In this document: piece by piece, positions 1-5,733 of the stretch
Numbering within the stretch: position 1 is the first letter of the stretch
Layout: every line of letters begins with the position of its first letter
Position numbers and translations under genes: made by a program
Notes under the pieces: generated by a model
Told to the model about the DNA's origin: nothing
Seen by the model: the letters and a program-made list of their open reading frames with translations, nothing else
Database searches by the model: none
NCBI GenBank assembly: GCA_027057815.1
Contig: JALURD010000233.1
Span: 1 to 8,264 of the forward strand
DNA: 8,264 bases
Reading direction: 5' to 3'
From: Acidilobaceae archaeon
Lineage (GTDB): Archaea > Thermoproteota > Thermoprotei_A > Sulfolobales > Acidilobaceae

Positions 1-920
1 GGCTCGACAACATAGACCTCCCCCCTAAGGCCCAGGCCTCTGATTATGTGTCTGAGGAGGGACGCATCGCCGGGAGCGTCGTCTACAGTGTTTATGGTGT
101 AGAGGGCTGGGCCCCAGCTCGACTGCGCTAAAATCATGCCGTCCCTCCAGGCCTCGGCGACAATGAGCTGGAGGTCCCTCCTAAAACTGCCCCCCTGGTA
201 TTTTGAGAAGTAGAGGCCGGTCCCAGTCTGTAGTTCCTTAAGGCCTTCCAGGGCTTCCTGTAAGTCGCCGCGGGCTACTCCCACAGATAGCCTTAGGAAG
301 CCGCGTGCCATCATCTCCGCGGCGGCTCTAGGGGGATCCCAGGGCCTGGATAGTATGCTATGCTCAGCCTCCTCACTCACCCCTCGTGGTAGGTCTGGTA
401 GTGCTATGACGAACCTCCACTCCTCTGGTACAGGGTGCCTGAGGAGTAGCCGGGGCCCCTCGGGGTCGGGGGATCCCGCGTCAGCCACGAACCCACCGTA
501 AGAGAATGCTAGAGTGCCCACTCCTGAAACCTTCCCCCTGCCAAGCGCTAAAGCGAGCGACCTCACCCTCTCGGGCGTGCACTTGCTCCCCTTCAAAGCT
601 TCAAGGGCGCAGGCCACGGCAAGCATGACTTGAGTAGTGCTTCCAAGACCCGCATGCCTCGGCGGGGCGCTGACTACGTCGACACACGCACGGCTGACGC
701 TCATGATCTTCAGAACCTCGCGCGCTGCTGCCAAGTGCTCCTCAGGGCCTCTCAGGCGGGGTGACTCGCACCGCCTAGCCTCTACTATTAGCCTTGGCTC
801 GGAGACGTAGAAGCCGGCACCACCCCAAGAGTACGGCCTCCCCTTACCCGCATAGTAGAAACCAGCGTGAAGCCTGGAACCGCCCACCACCCTAACAGAG
901 CACACAGCATCTACACCCAA
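1..920 (-). CDS. mptG: Beta-ribofuranosylaminobenzene 5'-phosphate (beta-RFAP) synthase, 3'-truncated by window edge
   Basis: An uninterrupted minus-strand frame gives 306 residues and is still open at base 1, so the C-terminus (perhaps a few dozen residues) lies outside. The family condenses PRPP with a para-substituted benzoate (4-aminobenzoate or 4-hydroxybenzoate), with decarboxylation, to make the ribosyl-aryl unit of tetrahydromethanopterin-type C1 carriers. It acts in the cytosol. Visible marks: an N-terminal GGSRLHAGFY segment (residues 13-22), the GHMP-superfamily loop PPRHAGLGSTTQ (86-97), GRGKVSGVGT followed by FSYGGFVADAG (128-149), and a C-terminal QSSWGPALY block (266-274), all as expected for this family. 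I chose the TTG at 918-920 because GGGGAG (929-934 on the complement) lies 8 nt upstream; a GTG at 903-905 is the alternative. A weak TATA-like stretch lies near 963-975. The family call is firm; the exact start is not. Confidence 0.88.
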   Translation of the reverse strand, partial: MGVDAVCSVRVVGGSRLHAGFYYAGKGRPYSWGGAGFYVSEPRLIVEARRCESPRLRGPEEHLAAAREVLKIMSVSRACVDVVSAPPRHAGLGSTTQVMLAVACALEALKGSKCTPERVRSLALALGRGKVSGVGTLAFSYGGFVADAGSPDPEGPRLLLRHPVPEEWRFVIALPDLPRGVSEEAEHSILSRPWDPPRAAAEMMARGFLRLSVGVARGDLQEALEGLKELQTGTGLYFSKYQGGSFRRDLQLIVAEAWRDGMILAQSSWGPALYTINTVDDAPGDASLLRHIIRGLGLRGEVYVVE

Positions 921-990
921 TGACTCAACTCCCCAGTTGCTATATTGGGCTGGGCAAGAATAACCACAATTAGAAAACAAGCAGCAACCC

Positions 991-1245
991 GTGGGTGGTA
1001 GAGCTTTGGGAGGCGAGAAAGCATTCGAAGCCAGGTGGGTGTGTCCTAAATGCGGGGCTCCAAACCCTAGGGCCAGGAGGATAGCCGTGACGGGCGCGGG
1101 CCTCAGCAGGCTCCTCAACTGGCAACATATTGAATATGTTGCAGTATCGTGTAAGCGCTGCGGCTATACGGAGCTATACGACGCGGAAGTGGTTGGTGAT
1201 GAGAGGAAGGCGATGGGGATCCTGGACCTCATACTGGGTGGCTGA
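991..1245 (+). CDS. Small zinc-ribbon protein (COG3478/DUF2082-like, predicted nucleic-acid binding)
   Basis: The product is 84 residues with two CxxC knuckles: CPKC at 18-21 and CKRC at 54-57, the second inside VSCKRCGYTELYD. This is the usual layout of small archaeal and bacterial zinc-ribbon proteins annotated as predicted nucleic-acid binding. No catalytic motif is visible and the cellular role is unknown. The start is uncertain. GTG at 991 gives the longest frame, but TTG at 1006-1008 has a GGTGGT just upstream (994-999) and suits the TATA-like AATTAGAAAA at 968-977, giving a 79-residue product. The gene is divergent from mptG, with only about 70 nt between them. An exact 21-bp palindrome lies inside the reading frame at 1122-1142, over the codons for QHIEYVA. 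Confidence 0.8.
   Translation: MGGRALGGEKAFEARWVCPKCGAPNPRARRIAVTGAGLSRLLNWQHIEYVAVSCKRCGYTELYDAEVVGDERKAMGILDLILGG
1122..1142. repeat. Perfect 21-bp inverted repeat inside the zinc-ribbon gene
   Basis: The arms GCAACATATT and AATATGTTGC are exact reverse complements around a single central G (1132). The element is much more AT-rich than the surrounding gene. It could be a protein-binding operator, a cruciform-forming site or, in RNA, a hairpin with almost no loop. It lies between the two cysteine pairs of the encoded zinc ribbon. Confidence 0.85.
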
Positions 1246-1249
1246 AGGC

Positions 1250-1262
1250 AAACACGGTGTTT
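1250..1262. repeat. 13-bp palindrome (AAACAC-G-GTGTTT) just after the zinc-ribbon stop
   Basis: There are six-base exact arms around one G, starting 4 nt after the stop codon of the zinc-ribbon gene. The right arm is also the first of three phased GTGTT elements leading to the ribbon-helix-helix gene. No T-tract follows directly, so a protein-binding site is at least as likely as a terminator. Confidence 0.5.
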
Positions 1263-1285
1263 ACAAGGTGTTACCTAGTGTTTTC
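1257..1285 (+). promoter_or_regulatory. Candidate operator: three phased GTGTT direct repeats upstream of the RHH gene
   Basis: GTGTT occurs at 1257, 1268 and 1278, so the copies are 11 and 10 bp apart, about one helical turn each and on one face of DNA. Ribbon-helix-helix dimers commonly bind short repeats cooperatively in this way. The RHH gene begins about 75 bp downstream, so autoregulation is a reasonable inference, not shown here. Confidence 0.4.
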
Positions 1286-1307
1286 GGGAAGGTACCATGG
1301 CCACCCC

Positions 1308-1320
1308 CTTAAAAGTTTTA
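1308..1320 (+). promoter_or_regulatory. TATA-type promoter of the RHH regulator gene
   Basis: CTTAAAAGTTTTA follows a C-rich stretch. It lies 36-48 bp before the GTG start, which would place transcription initiation near 1336-1342 and leave a short leader carrying the GGGGTG ribosome-binding site at 1342-1347. Confidence 0.5.
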
Positions 1321-1355
1321 CCCCTAGATAAGTCAGCTAGCGGGGTGCCACGGCC

Positions 1356-1577
1356 GTGAGGATAGTAACTGTGAAGATGCCCGAGGTTTACATCGACGGT
1401 ATCGACGAGCTAGTAAGGGCCGGAAGGTACAGCAGTAGAAGCGAAGCCATCAGAGTCGCCGTCAGGGAACTCCTCAAGAGGGAGCTATGGTCAGCGGGGA
1501 TCCCAGCCGAGACCGTGCACACGGTACCCGCCGCGATACACCGCTCACTACACGTGGCGGAAACAGGCGACTACTGA
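1356..1577 (+). CDS. Ribbon-helix-helix (CopG/Arc-type) transcriptional regulator
   Basis: The product is 73 residues. Residues 1-44 form a textbook RHH fold: a beta-strand (IVTVKMP, 3-9), helix 1 (IDGIDELVRAG), the turn RYSSRSEAIR and helix 2 (AIRVAVRELLKREL). RHH proteins dimerise and insert the paired strand into the DNA major groove. The tail (45-73) is not part of the fold and carries His55, His62 and His66. It is much shorter than the C-terminal ACT-like domain of NikR, so any metal or ligand sensing is speculative. The GTG start is supported by GGGGTG (1342-1347) 8 nt upstream, and a 10-bp palindrome CACGGCCGTG (1349-1358) overlaps the start codon. In-frame TGA and TAA stops are adjacent. 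No toxin gene follows on this strand, so an antitoxin role is not supported by context. Confidence 0.85.
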   Translation: MRIVTVKMPEVYIDGIDELVRAGRYSSRSEAIRVAVRELLKRELWSAGIPAETVHTVPAAIHRSLHVAETGDY

Positions 1578-1645
1578 TAAACCAGGGCATCCTCTTTAAG
1601 ATCAAATCCCACTCTCCTAAGGAAAGGCTCCTGAACGACGCCAGA

Positions 1646-1664
1646 TTAAATTAAAGCACTATTT
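1646..1664 (+). promoter_or_regulatory. AT-rich TATA-like promoter in the RHH/ASCH intergenic gap
   Basis: TTAAATTAAA followed by CTATTTTTATAG and AATATATT makes a strongly AT-rich block in a GC-richer context. On the plus strand, a TATA centre near 1650 would give initiation around 1676-1680. No sizeable plus-strand gene follows, only a 27-codon frame. The T-run (1661-1665) could instead serve as transcription terminator of the RHH gene. Confidence 0.3.
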
Positions 1665-1677
1665 TTATAGTAATATA

Positions 1678-1761
1678 TTGTGGAGACTGAAAAGATACAA
1701 GTTCCTCCTAGCCAGCTCCTCGGAGGCGCTTTCTAAGTTCTTTCCGGATTCTTTTCTATAG
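1678..1761 (+). CDS. Possible 27-residue small ORF (hypothetical, possibly leaderless)
   Basis: A TTG codon at 1678-1680, placed about where transcription from the AT-rich block at 1646-1664 would begin, opens a 27-codon frame starting WRLKRYKFLLASSSE and ending at TAG 1759-1761. There is no Shine-Dalgarno site and no recognised domain. The frame ends convergently against the ASCH gene, with which it shares the symmetric bases CTATAG. It may be a small protein, a gene remnant or chance. The gap also holds a short symmetric element AGCTCCTCGGAGGCGCT (1714-1730, one mismatch). Confidence 0.15.
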   Translation: MWRLKRYKFLLASSSEALSKFFPDSFL

Positions 1762-2253
1762 TTTTGAAGGCTTAAGCTCCCTTCTTATTGACCTTCTCAA
1801 GGGTTTTATTATCAGCTCTAGGAGGGGATCCCCCTCGTCGAGCCTCTTATAGCTCATAGGAGGCATCCAGCCGGGTATGATCCTCCTTACTTCGTCAAGC
1901 GTAACTGGCCTCGGGTACAGCGTGGGTTCAAGGACCTCAATGGCCATGGCCCTCTTAGCGCCCCTAATGTAGTCCCATGCGTCTTCCCCTATACCCGTCC
2001 CTGGCTTCCTTGTTTCAGCCCAGATCCTCTCAGGACTTGCCTGAAGTACCCTGCCAGCCCTGAATTCACCTACTATGCTCCTCACATTACCGCTAGTGTA
2101 AACGACAACTATGCTACCCTCGGGTATGGGGGGTAAGCCTGAGAGCTTCCTGAGCTCATACTTCTTTACGCCCGTAAATATTGCACGCGAGTACTTCGGC
2201 CTAATGCTCATCAAGTATATCTCCTCAATTAGTAACTCATCGCTTCCCGCCAA
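1756..2253 (-). CDS. ASCH-domain (PUA-like) protein
   Basis: The product is 165 residues. The segment LMSIRPKYSRAIFTGVKKY at residues 14-32 leads into the ASCH signature GxKxxExR (Gly28, Lys30, Glu33, Arg35). A beta-rich stretch follows (SIVVVYTSGNVRSIVGEF, 47-64) and then a C-terminal extension rich in basic residues. ASCH domains have a PUA-like barrel and are thought to bind RNA or modified nucleotides; some are nucleases or amidohydrolases. The precise activity here is unknown. The TTG start at 2251-2253 is set by a strong ribosome-binding site (AAGGAGG on the minus strand, 2261-2267) 7 nt upstream; a nearby ATG is out of frame. A TATA-like CTTTAAC lies at 2288-2295 on the minus strand. 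The gene is divergent from the SDH-type protease. Confidence 0.8.
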   Translation of the reverse strand: MAGSDELLIEEIYLMSIRPKYSRAIFTGVKKYELRKLSGLPPIPEGSIVVVYTSGNVRSIVGEFRAGRVLQASPERIWAETRKPGTGIGEDAWDYIRGAKRAMAIEVLEPTLYPRPVTLDEVRRIIPGWMPPMSYKRLDEGDPLLELIIKPLRRSIRRELKPSKL

Positions 2254-2260
2254 GGCACAT

Positions 2261-2267
2261 CCTCCTT
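2261..2267 (-). promoter_or_regulatory. Shine-Dalgarno site fixing the TTG start of the ASCH gene
   Basis: AAGGAGG on the minus strand sits 7 nt before the TTG at 2253-2251 and matches the archaeal 16S tail well. An ATG at 2260-2258 would be out of frame and reads only seven codons before a stop. Confidence 0.65.
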
Positions 2268-2321
2268 ACAGTCTGTCCATGTCAGCAGTTAAAGCTGTAG
2301 GTGTTATTAGTCAAGCTGAGG

Positions 2322-2348
2322 GTTTAAGTGTTAGGGAGAACCTTAAAC
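2322..2348. repeat. Inverted repeat GTTTAAG / CTTAAAC in the divergent ASCH-protease promoter region
   Basis: The exact 7-bp arms at 2322-2328 and 2342-2348 are separated by 13 nt. Both arms resemble archaeal TATA boxes, one facing each way. Two copies of GTGTTA (2301 and 2328) lie in the same 169-bp intergenic region (2254-2422). The symmetry fits a shared operator or back-to-back promoters, but the function is inferred. Confidence 0.4.
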
Positions 2349-2392
2349 TATGGAATGCTCCGCTGCGCTATAATTTAAATTTCTGAAAGTCC

Positions 2393-2409
2393 ATTATAGT
2401 AATTATAAC
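2393..2409 (+). promoter_or_regulatory. TATA-type promoter of the SDH-like protease gene, likely leaderless
   Basis: ATTATAGTAATTATAAC begins 30 nt before the ATG at 2423, with its first half centred about 26 nt upstream. There is no purine-rich Shine-Dalgarno site before the ATG (GGGTCCCCGCC instead), which fits a leaderless transcript. A second AT-rich TATA candidate, TATAATTTAAAT, lies at 2369-2380. Confidence 0.5.
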
Positions 2410-2422
2410 TTGGGTCCCCGCC

Positions 2423-3307
2423 ATGGCTGACCAAGCTTATGATATAGGCTCATTTATATGGTTTCTGTTCTGGCTCCTCTTACTGGCGACGATGCTCTCG
2501 CCCACTCTGTCATACCAGAGGCTAAGGGCTAGGAGGCTTGAGTTAATCAAGCTCATCGAGGAGAAGTATGGATGGCGGGTAGCAACGCTAATACATAGGC
2601 AGGAGAGGGTAGGCATTTTCGGGATACCCATCTACAGATTCATCGATATAGACGACTCTGAAGAAGTCCTTAGGGTGATCAGGAGTACGCCGCCCGAGAA
2701 GCCGATAGCGTTGATTCTACACACGCCCGGCGGGCTAGTTCTAGCTGCAGGACAGATAGCTAGGGCCTTGAAGAGGCATCCAGGCAAGAAGATAGTGATA
2801 GTGCCGCATTATGCCATGAGCGGCGGGACGTTGATAGCCCTGGCAGCTGACGAGATACTCATGGACAAGAACGCAGTCTTAGGCCCCCTAGACCCCCAGC
2901 TAAGCCTTGGACCCGGCGTGACTGTGCCAGCACCTAGCATACTAAAGGTGGCTGAGTTAAAGGGCGACAAGGCCGATGATAGGACCCTCATTTACGCAGA
3001 CATAGCCAAAAAGGCTATCGAGGAAATGCAGGAACTCATAATAGAGCTGTTAGAGGATAAGGTTGGCAGGGAGAAGGCCGAGGAACTCGCGAGACTCTTA
3101 ACTGAGGGCAGGTGGACGCACGACTATCCTATAACCTTTGAGAAAGCCAAGGAACTAGGCCTGCCAGTTAAGGACGAGGTGCCTCAAGAGGTCTACGAAC
3201 TCATGAGACTCTACCCGCAGACACTTCAGCCAAGGCCGGGAGTTGAGTACCTGCCCCATCCGATACAGGGTCCTCCAAGGACTCCAAGGTCTCACGGACT
3301 TGCCTAA
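2423..3307 (+). CDS. Membrane-anchored SDH/SppA-like serine protease (ClpP/crotonase fold)
   Basis: The product is 294 residues. An N-terminal hydrophobic helix (about 9-27, FIWFLFWLLLLATML) is followed by a basic stretch (RLRARR), predicting a single membrane anchor with the domain in the cytosol. The rest matches the serine dehydrogenase proteinase (SDH, Pfam SDH_sah) branch of the ClpP/SppA fold: LHTPGG at 99-104 forms the oxyanion region, and HYAMSGGT (129-136) carries the likely nucleophile Ser133. A lysine around 180-183 is at the right spacing for a SppA-like Ser-Lys dyad, which I infer from spacing only. EGRWTHDYPI (228-237) is typical of the family. The likely role is membrane-protein or signal-peptide turnover; substrates are unknown. 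The C-terminus is proline-rich. The gene is monocistronic and convergent with ubiA, with 31 nt between the stops. Confidence 0.85.
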   Translation: MADQAYDIGSFIWFLFWLLLLATMLSPTLSYQRLRARRLELIKLIEEKYGWRVATLIHRQERVGIFGIPIYRFIDIDDSEEVLRVIRSTPPEKPIALILHTPGGLVLAAGQIARALKRHPGKKIVIVPHYAMSGGTLIALAADEILMDKNAVLGPLDPQLSLGPGVTVPAPSILKVAELKGDKADDRTLIYADIAKKAIEEMQELIIELLEDKVGREKAEELARLLTEGRWTHDYPITFEKAKELGLPVKDEVPQEVYELMRLYPQTLQPRPGVEYLPHPIQGPPRTPRSHGLA

Positions 3308-3338
3308 TTTTAGAGTGAAGACTCCCCCAGCGGTAATG

Positions 3339-4247
3339 CTATGTATAGAGGAGGACATCCAAAATTATAGACATAGAAATTATGACTCCCAGGGCTAGGT
3401 TTACATTGAAAGCCTTGGGGATAAAGTCGAGGTCTCTCCGTACTAGTGCATGCTGATATACGACTAGGATTACCGCTAGTACAAGCCCTACCAGGGCGGG
3501 CCCGTCGAGTCCCCTGATGGGTATACTAGTTGCGAGTAGTACAAGGAACAGGGCATGGAAGGCAAGGCTAATCTTCAAGGCGGCGTTGATGCCTAGTATT
3601 GCGGGCACGCTTCCTAGCCCGTGTTTCCTGTCAAAATCCAGGTCCATGATAGCATAGTACACGTCGAAGCCTGCAACCCAGAAGGTCACGGCTGCAACGT
3701 ACTCCCAGGGGACCCTGGAGAGGGCGTCGGCCAGGCTCGACGCTTGGCCTCCATAGGCGGCTATGGCGCCTCCGAAGACTACTAGGCCCAGGACTAGGCC
3801 TAGATGCAGGTGTGGGAGCCAGTGGAGTCTCTTGGCGTGGGGGTAGGTTATCGCTGCTATCCATAGGAGGGGGCTTAGGAGGAGGGCATACCAGTTTAGC
3901 ATTGCAGCTGACGCATAATACAGGATGCTACCTATAACTACTATGAGCCAGGCCTCTCTGATTGTAACGCTTCCAGTTACGAGGGGGCGCCTATTTGTCC
4001 TGGGGTTGAGTTTGTCGATGTCGAGGTCGGCTATGTTATTGTAGGCCATGCCGGCGGAGCGGAGGCCTAGAACGGCGAGAGCTATTAACACGAGTATCCT
4101 GGGATCACCGAGGCTCTCCGGGTACGCTACAGCTGCCCCGGCGTATGCGAAAGGGAGGCTGAAGAGTGTGTGCTCAAGCCTGAGTAGCCTCACTATCGCC
4201 TTAGCCTTCCCCTTCCCCTTTAGCCCGCCGGGATCCCACGGAGCCAT
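3339..4247 (-). CDS. ubiA: UbiA-family polyprenyltransferase (4-hydroxybenzoate-type)
   Basis: An integral membrane protein of 302 residues with about eight to nine hydrophobic segments. The two Mg/diphosphate-binding motifs of the UbiA superfamily are present: NNIADLDID (70-78, NNxxDxxxD) followed by NPRTNRRPL, and the second aspartate cluster DVYYAIMDLDFD (195-206). The NPRT..RPL context and the N-terminal RLEHTLFSLPFAYAG resemble the 4-hydroxybenzoate/menaquinone-type enzymes more than archaeal DGGGP synthase. The reaction would transfer a polyprenyl chain to an aromatic acceptor; the true acceptor is unknown. The ATG at 4245-4247 is preferred because GGGTGG lies 5 nt upstream. A GTG at 4254-4256 would add three residues, and GTG 4191-4193 looks too short. 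The start region overlaps the 3' end of ubiD by 47 nt in another frame, indicating tight coupling. It is the last gene of the operon. Confidence 0.88.
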   Translation of the reverse strand: MAPWDPGGLKGKGKAKAIVRLLRLEHTLFSLPFAYAGAAVAYPESLGDPRILVLIALAVLGLRSAGMAYNNIADLDIDKLNPRTNRRPLVTGSVTIREAWLIVVIGSILYYASAAMLNWYALLLSPLLWIAAITYPHAKRLHWLPHLHLGLVLGLVVFGGAIAAYGGQASSLADALSRVPWEYVAAVTFWVAGFDVYYAIMDLDFDRKHGLGSVPAILGINAALKISLAFHALFLVLLATSIPIRGLDGPALVGLVLAVILVVYQHALVRRDLDFIPKAFNVNLALGVIISMSIILDVLLYT

Positions 4248-5706
4248 TGCCTCCACCCAGCCCGAGCCTATCCAGTATCCTGGCGACTTTACTGGTAACC
4301 TCAGGGTCGGGCTTAACCTCTTCAGGCCACTCCTTCATCCCGTACTCCTCCGGGAACTTCCTAGTAGCGTCTATCCCTAGCTTACTTCCATACCCTGGAA
4401 TGGGCGTTGCGGGGTCCAGGTGGTCGGTGTGGGTTCCAGGAATTACAACCACGTCCCTCTGGGGATCGACGTTAGCTGAGACCGCCCAGATTACTTGATT
4501 GATGTCGTGTACATTCACGTCCTCATCAACCACTATTATGATCTTTGTGAGGGAGGTTTGGCCGAGACCCCAAAGCGCCATCATTACCTTCTTCGCGTGG
4601 CCCGGGTAAGATTTCCTTATAGAAACTATCATCAGCCCCTGGAAGACCCCGTATTCTGGAAGGTTTATGTCGACTATTTCAGGCAGTACTGTTCTAAGGA
4701 TTGGGAGGAAGACTCTCTCCACGGCTTTGCCTAGATATGCGTCCTCAAGTACCGGTTTGCCGACAATTGTGCCGACGAAAATTGGGTCCCTCCTCATCCA
4801 AATTCTCTCCACGGTCATAACTGGGAATTTGTGGATGGGCTTGTCGTAGTAGCCCCAATGGTCCCCGAAGGGTCCCTCGTCGGCTTCCCTGCCTGGCTCA
4901 ACGTATCCCTCAACGACAACCTCAGCGCTTGAAGGGACTAGGATTTCGCTCGGCAGTTTGTAGACGCTTACTCCCCTCCCGGCCAGGAAGCCGGCGAAGA
5001 GCAGTTTGTCCATCGGGTAGGGCACAGGCATGACGCCAGCAATCATGGCTGCAGGCTCAGCACCAATAACAATGGCGACCGGAAGGGGCTCCCTCCTTCT
5101 GGAAGCTTCGAGGTAGGCTAGCCTGCCCCTCTTGTGGAGCTGCCAGTGGATAACGGCCTCCCTAGAGCTTCTAATCATGACCCTATAGACTCCTATATTG
5201 GTCACGCCAGTAGCCGGGTCTCTCACGTAGACCTGCCCGAATGTGATGTAACGGCCGCCATCGCCGGGCCAGGTCTTGAACGCTGGAAGCGAGTTCAGGT
5301 CAACCTTATCGCCCTCGACAACGTTGTCTGTAAAGTCTGCTTTGCGGACCTTCTTAGGCGTGAACTTACCTATATCTAGGGCCTCCCTCAGGCTCGAAAG
5401 CTTCTCACCTAAACTAGTTGGTGGGGGCTTCCAGAACATAGACACCATGCGCTCTCCAATCTCTTCGAAGCGGTCAACGCCCAAAGCCAACTTGATCCTA
5501 TCCATCGAGCCGAAGAGGTTCCCAGCAACCCTCCACCCCTGATAGCCTGCAACATTCTCAATTAAGACCGCTGGGCCCCTCCGAAGCATCACCTGTCTAA
5601 GCAACTCTGGGATCTCTAGGACAGGGCTCAGGGGATCCCTAACCCTCACTAAGTCCCCGCGCTCCTCGAGAGCGGACAGAAAGCTCCTCAAATCGTCAAA
5701 AGCCAC
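4201..5706 (-). CDS. ubiD: UbiD-family prenyl-FMN-dependent decarboxylase (candidate anhydromevalonate phosphate decarboxylase)
   Basis: The product is 501 residues, full length for the family. UbiD enzymes bind prenylated FMN and remove CO2 from alpha,beta-unsaturated or aromatic acids. The candidate active site is complete: TNIGVYR (169-175, with Asn170 and Arg175), HWQLH (187-191) and MDK (Asp233) for metal/phosphate binding, and DEGPFGDHWGYY (276-287) giving Glu277 and Asp282 of the acid pair. In Aeropyrum and many other archaea a UbiD homologue decarboxylates trans-anhydromevalonate 5-phosphate in the modified mevalonate pathway. This gene could be that enzyme, or an aromatic-acid decarboxylase partnering UbiA. 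No UbiX (which makes prenyl-FMN) is in the window. The GTG start is supported by GGGAGGTG (5715-5722) 8 nt upstream. The last 18 residues are a Gly/Lys/Glu-rich tail overlapping the ubiA start. Confidence 0.87.
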   Translation of the reverse strand: MAFDDLRSFLSALEERGDLVRVRDPLSPVLEIPELLRQVMLRRGPAVLIENVAGYQGWRVAGNLFGSMDRIKLALGVDRFEEIGERMVSMFWKPPPTSLGEKLSSLREALDIGKFTPKKVRKADFTDNVVEGDKVDLNSLPAFKTWPGDGGRYITFGQVYVRDPATGVTNIGVYRVMIRSSREAVIHWQLHKRGRLAYLEASRRREPLPVAIVIGAEPAAMIAGVMPVPYPMDKLLFAGFLAGRGVSVYKLPSEILVPSSAEVVVEGYVEPGREADEGPFGDHWGYYDKPIHKFPVMTVERIWMRRDPIFVGTIVGKPVLEDAYLGKAVERVFLPILRTVLPEIVDINLPEYGVFQGLMIVSIRKSYPGHAKKVMMALWGLGQTSLTKIIIVVDEDVNVHDINQVIWAVSANVDPQRDVVVIPGTHTDHLDPATPIPGYGSKLGIDATRKFPEEYGMKEWPEEVKPDPEVTSKVARILDRLGLGGGNGSVGSRRAKGEGEG

Positions 5707-5714
5707 TTGTATGG

Positions 5715-5722
5715 CACCTCCC
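5715..5722 (-). promoter_or_regulatory. Strong Shine-Dalgarno site of ubiD
   Basis: GGGAGGTG on the minus strand lies 8 nt before the GTG start at 5706-5704 and within the short gap after the ATPase stop codon. It fixes the GTG start and indicates that ubiD is translated independently within the operon. Confidence 0.7.
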
Positions 5723-5733
5723 AGGGCTCCAAC

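Noticed and set aside
1130..1312. A 60-codon ATG frame overlapping the zinc-ribbon gene
   Set aside because: It begins inside the palindrome, has no domain, and conflicts with the paired CxxC frame, which is clearly coding.
1512..1525. ACCGTG-CA-CACGGT inverted repeat in the tail of the RHH gene
   Set aside because: With only 6-bp arms, several such repeats are expected by chance in 8 kb. Nothing in its position suggests a role.
1356..1755. A toxin-antitoxin pair headed by the RHH protein
   Set aside because: Only a doubtful 27-codon frame follows on the same strand, and the next real gene is an ASCH protein on the other strand, so no toxin candidate is present.
4048..4734. Several plus-strand frames of 79-110 codons opposite ubiA and ubiD
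   Set aside because: The opposite strand encodes clear UbiA and UbiD motifs. These frames have biased low-complexity composition and no credible ribosome-binding sites.
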